The notes under the pieces: model-generated
What the model was told of the DNA's origin: nothing
The model's input: only the letters and a program-made list of their open reading frames with translations
The model's database searches: none
DNA from: an uncultured Roseburia sp.
GTDB taxonomy: Bacteria > Bacillota > Clostridia > Lachnospirales > Lachnospiraceae
Reading direction: 5' to 3'
DNA length: 7,491 bases
Assembly (NCBI GenBank): GCA_947384095.1
Contig: CANDFU010000079.1
Location: 1 to 7,491 of the forward strand
Program-made: the position numbers and the translations under genes
In this document: positions 6,798 through 7,491 of the stretch, piece after piece
Position numbering within the stretch: position 1 is the first letter of the stretch
How the letters are laid out: each line of letters starts with the position of its first letter

Positions 6798-6867
6798 TTT
6801 TTCTTTCATAGGAAACCCGGATACTTTCGCGCTTCGCAGCAACAAGACCTTTCCTATGAAATAAAAA
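6798..6867. repeat. Inverted repeat with 12-bp perfect arms in the intergenic region
   Basis: TTTCATAGGAAA (6804-6815) and its exact complement TTTCCTATGAAA (6850-6861) flank a 34-bp centre. Beyond one mismatch the arms extend by five more T/A pairs, so 17 of 18 positions match (6798-6815 with 6850-6867). The right arm runs into the U-tract of the small gene's terminator. No open frame, no target duplication and no transposase are visible. It could be a REP-like intergenic element or a secondary terminator structure. Confidence 0.6.
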
Positions 6868-6891
6868 AGAATCCGGCCCTGCCGGATTCTT
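6861..6891 (-). terminator. Intrinsic terminator of the 60-residue gene
   Basis: A ten-base-pair perfect stem, AGAATCCGGC/GCCGGATTCT (6868-6877 with 6881-6890), has a three-base loop and is followed on the minus strand by a run of six T. It begins 17 bp after the stop codon of the small gene. It isolates that gene from the V-ATPase operon. Confidence 0.9.
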
Positions 6892-6907
6892 CTGCCTTTA
6901 TGTATTT

Positions 6908-7090
6908 TTACGCTTTTGCATAGCTTTGTATCCTTGCGGTAATCTCCCGAACCTCCGATAAAATCGATACATAGAGTTCATGCTGAAGTCCCACCGGCGA
7001 CATATGCGGACACTCCTGTTTCATCCGGTACGCCTGCTTTAACAGACTGCGTTTGTTCTCTTCCAGTTCCCAAAGCTGCTCTCTGCTCAT
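6908..7090 (-). CDS. Small hypothetical protein of 60 residues
   Basis: I do not recognise this protein. It starts at ATG 7088-7090, preceded by GGAGAGG with suitable spacing. Longer frames up to 7138 have no such site and would swallow the leader palindromes. The product is two amphipathic helices (about 3-26 and 34-58) joined by the turn ECPHMSPVG, with one Cys and one His. There is no signal peptide or membrane segment; the protein is charged and probably cytoplasmic. Helix-turn-helix packing of this size recalls small regulators or Spo0E-like proteins, but the SxxxD signature of Spo0E phosphatases is absent. It is a stand-alone unit with its own candidate promoter (7163-7171) and a strong terminator (6861-6891). 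Good gene signals at both ends make it likely to be real. Confidence 0.75.
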   Translation of the reverse strand: MSREQLWELEENKRSLLKQAYRMKQECPHMSPVGLQHELYVSILSEVREITARIQSYAKA

Positions 7091-7127
7091 AATCCCTCTC
7101 CATTTTCCGTCATGATATTTCGTCGAC

Positions 7128-7144
7128 AGATATATCATATATCT
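7128..7144. promoter_or_regulatory. Operator-like palindrome in the leader of the small gene
   Basis: AGATATAT, a single central C, then ATATATCT form a perfect 17-bp palindrome just downstream of the candidate start site and upstream of the ribosome site. A second inverted repeat, ATGATAT/ATATCAT (7112-7118 with 7132-7138), overlaps it, so the two pairings exclude each other. A repressor site or an RNA switch are both possible; AT-rich palindromes also arise by chance. Confidence 0.4.
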
Positions 7145-7162
7145 TGTAGCTCTGCCTCTGAC

Positions 7163-7171
7163 ATCATAGCA
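7163..7171 (-). promoter_or_regulatory. Candidate extended -10 promoter of the small gene
   Basis: TGCTATGAT reads as TGn plus TATGAT (five of six consensus bases), an extended -10 element, about 72 nt before the ATG at 7090. No good -35 hexamer stands at 16-18 bp, which extended -10 promoters tolerate. Confidence 0.5.
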
Positions 7172-7274
7172 TATATAGTGGAGAATGGCACATAAAGTTC
7201 TTCGGCATTTTTAACAAATTTTACCGGCTCTTTTGAGAGATTTGCCTATTTACAAAATGATTTTTATCTGTTTT

Positions 7275-7446
7275 TTACAATTGCATCAGCATTCCGAGCG
7301 CATCCGATTTTACAATACATTTTCCATGTTCCCTGATATGTGCAATCCGGGCGTCCTCTGAAATACGTCCACTGTCATACTCCACCGCGCCCAACGCAAA
7401 CGGACGCATCTCCTCTTTCGAAAAACCGGAAAAGTCAAGCAGCAGG
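7275..7446 (-). CDS. C-terminal 56 codons of an unrecognised gene, truncated at the contig end
   Basis: The reading frame ends at TAA (7275-7277) and runs off the genomic sequence into the adapter at 7447. The real fragment reads from about LLLDFSGFSKEEMRPFALG to DALGMLMQL. It looks like a genuine soluble protein end with mixed helix and strand and no membrane segment, but I cannot place it in a family. The apparent ATG at 7488-7490 and the first 14 or 15 residues (MTRGDWSSDVCSSDL) are translated adapter, not protein. No convincing intrinsic terminator follows in 7091-7274; the best hairpin there (CTCTcaaaAGAG, 7228-7239) lacks a U-run. Confidence 0.65.
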
Positions 7447-7491
7447 AGATCGGAAGAGCACACGTCTGAACTCCAGTCACCTCTCGTCATC
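7447..7491. other. Illumina TruSeq index adapter contamination
   Basis: From 7447 to 7480 the sequence matches the 34-base TruSeq adapter that starts AGATCGGAAGAGC and ends CTCCAGTCAC. Next come eight bases (CTCTCGTC, 7481-7488) in the sample-index position and ATC, which begins the constant part after the index. This is recalled standard library sequence, matched over its full length. It is not part of the organism. Confidence 0.98.

Noticed and set aside
6787..6802. Plus-strand intrinsic terminator (GCCCGGAGGGC followed by T-run)
   Set aside because: The stem has only four base pairs and no plus-strand gene lies upstream. The T-run is explained as part of the inverted-repeat arm.
6618..6845. 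75-codon minus-strand open frame in the operon's upstream region
   Set aside because: It covers the promoter and one arm of the inverted repeat, overlaps the G/H start in another frame and has no convincing initiation site or recognisable motif.
7201..7260. Cyclic-di-GMP riboswitch-like segment (GGCAAA followed by a CTCT/AGAG hairpin on the minus strand)
   Set aside because: The first hairpin resembles the GEMM-I pattern, but the conserved GCAAAGC core and the second helix are not visible, and the candidate promoter lies downstream, so it would not be in the transcript. A cmscan with the GEMM-I model would settle it.
1..7491. CRISPR array, tRNA, rRNA, insertion sequence or phage genes
   Set aside because: No spaced direct repeats, cloverleaf, rRNA segments, transposase or integrase coding were seen on either strand.

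Overview
The window carries most of a V-type (V/A-type) ATPase operon read on the minus strand. Upstream of it, at the right-hand end, lie a small orphan gene and the stub of a truncated gene. The last 45 bases are not genomic: they match an Illumina TruSeq index adapter, so the right edge is almost certainly a raw contig end. Bacterial V-type operons with subunits I, K, E, C, F, A, purine-rich Shine-Dalgarno sites, a sigma-A type promoter and moderate G+C point to an anaerobic Firmicute. Clostridia of the Lachnospiraceae type are my best guess, inferred from protein style and not from a marker gene.

Layout in transcription order (right to left): 7447-7491 adapter; 7275-7446 last 56 codons of an unrecognised gene; 7091-7274 intergenic with an extended -10 promoter and a 17-bp palindrome; 6908-7090 a 60-residue unknown protein; 6861-6891 its intrinsic terminator; 6626-6860 intergenic with a 12-bp inverted repeat, the operon promoter (TGGACA, 16 bp, TATAAT) and a 49-nt leader that starts with a stem-loop. 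The operon follows: G/H stalk subunit (6317-6625), C (5230-6273), I (3260-5185), K (2714-3124), F (2383-2691), E (1791-2354) and A (1681 running off the left edge after 560 codons). B and D would be expected beyond the left edge.

The genes build one machine. A (with B, not seen) forms the catalytic head. E and G/H form the peripheral stalks. F (with D, not seen) is part of the central rotor, and C couples the rotor to the membrane ring. K is the ion-carrying ring and I holds the stator half-channels with the essential arginine. All subunits seen are intact, without frameshifts. The largest spacers inside the operon lie before K (135 nt) and before A (109 nt), and each contains a clear stem-loop.

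Most worth following up: the compact structured leader, a candidate ion-responsive element; the K subunit, which may be a processed two-helix c-subunit with an N-terminal extension; the intergenic stem-loops; and the adapter contamination, which creates a false N-terminus on the truncated gene.
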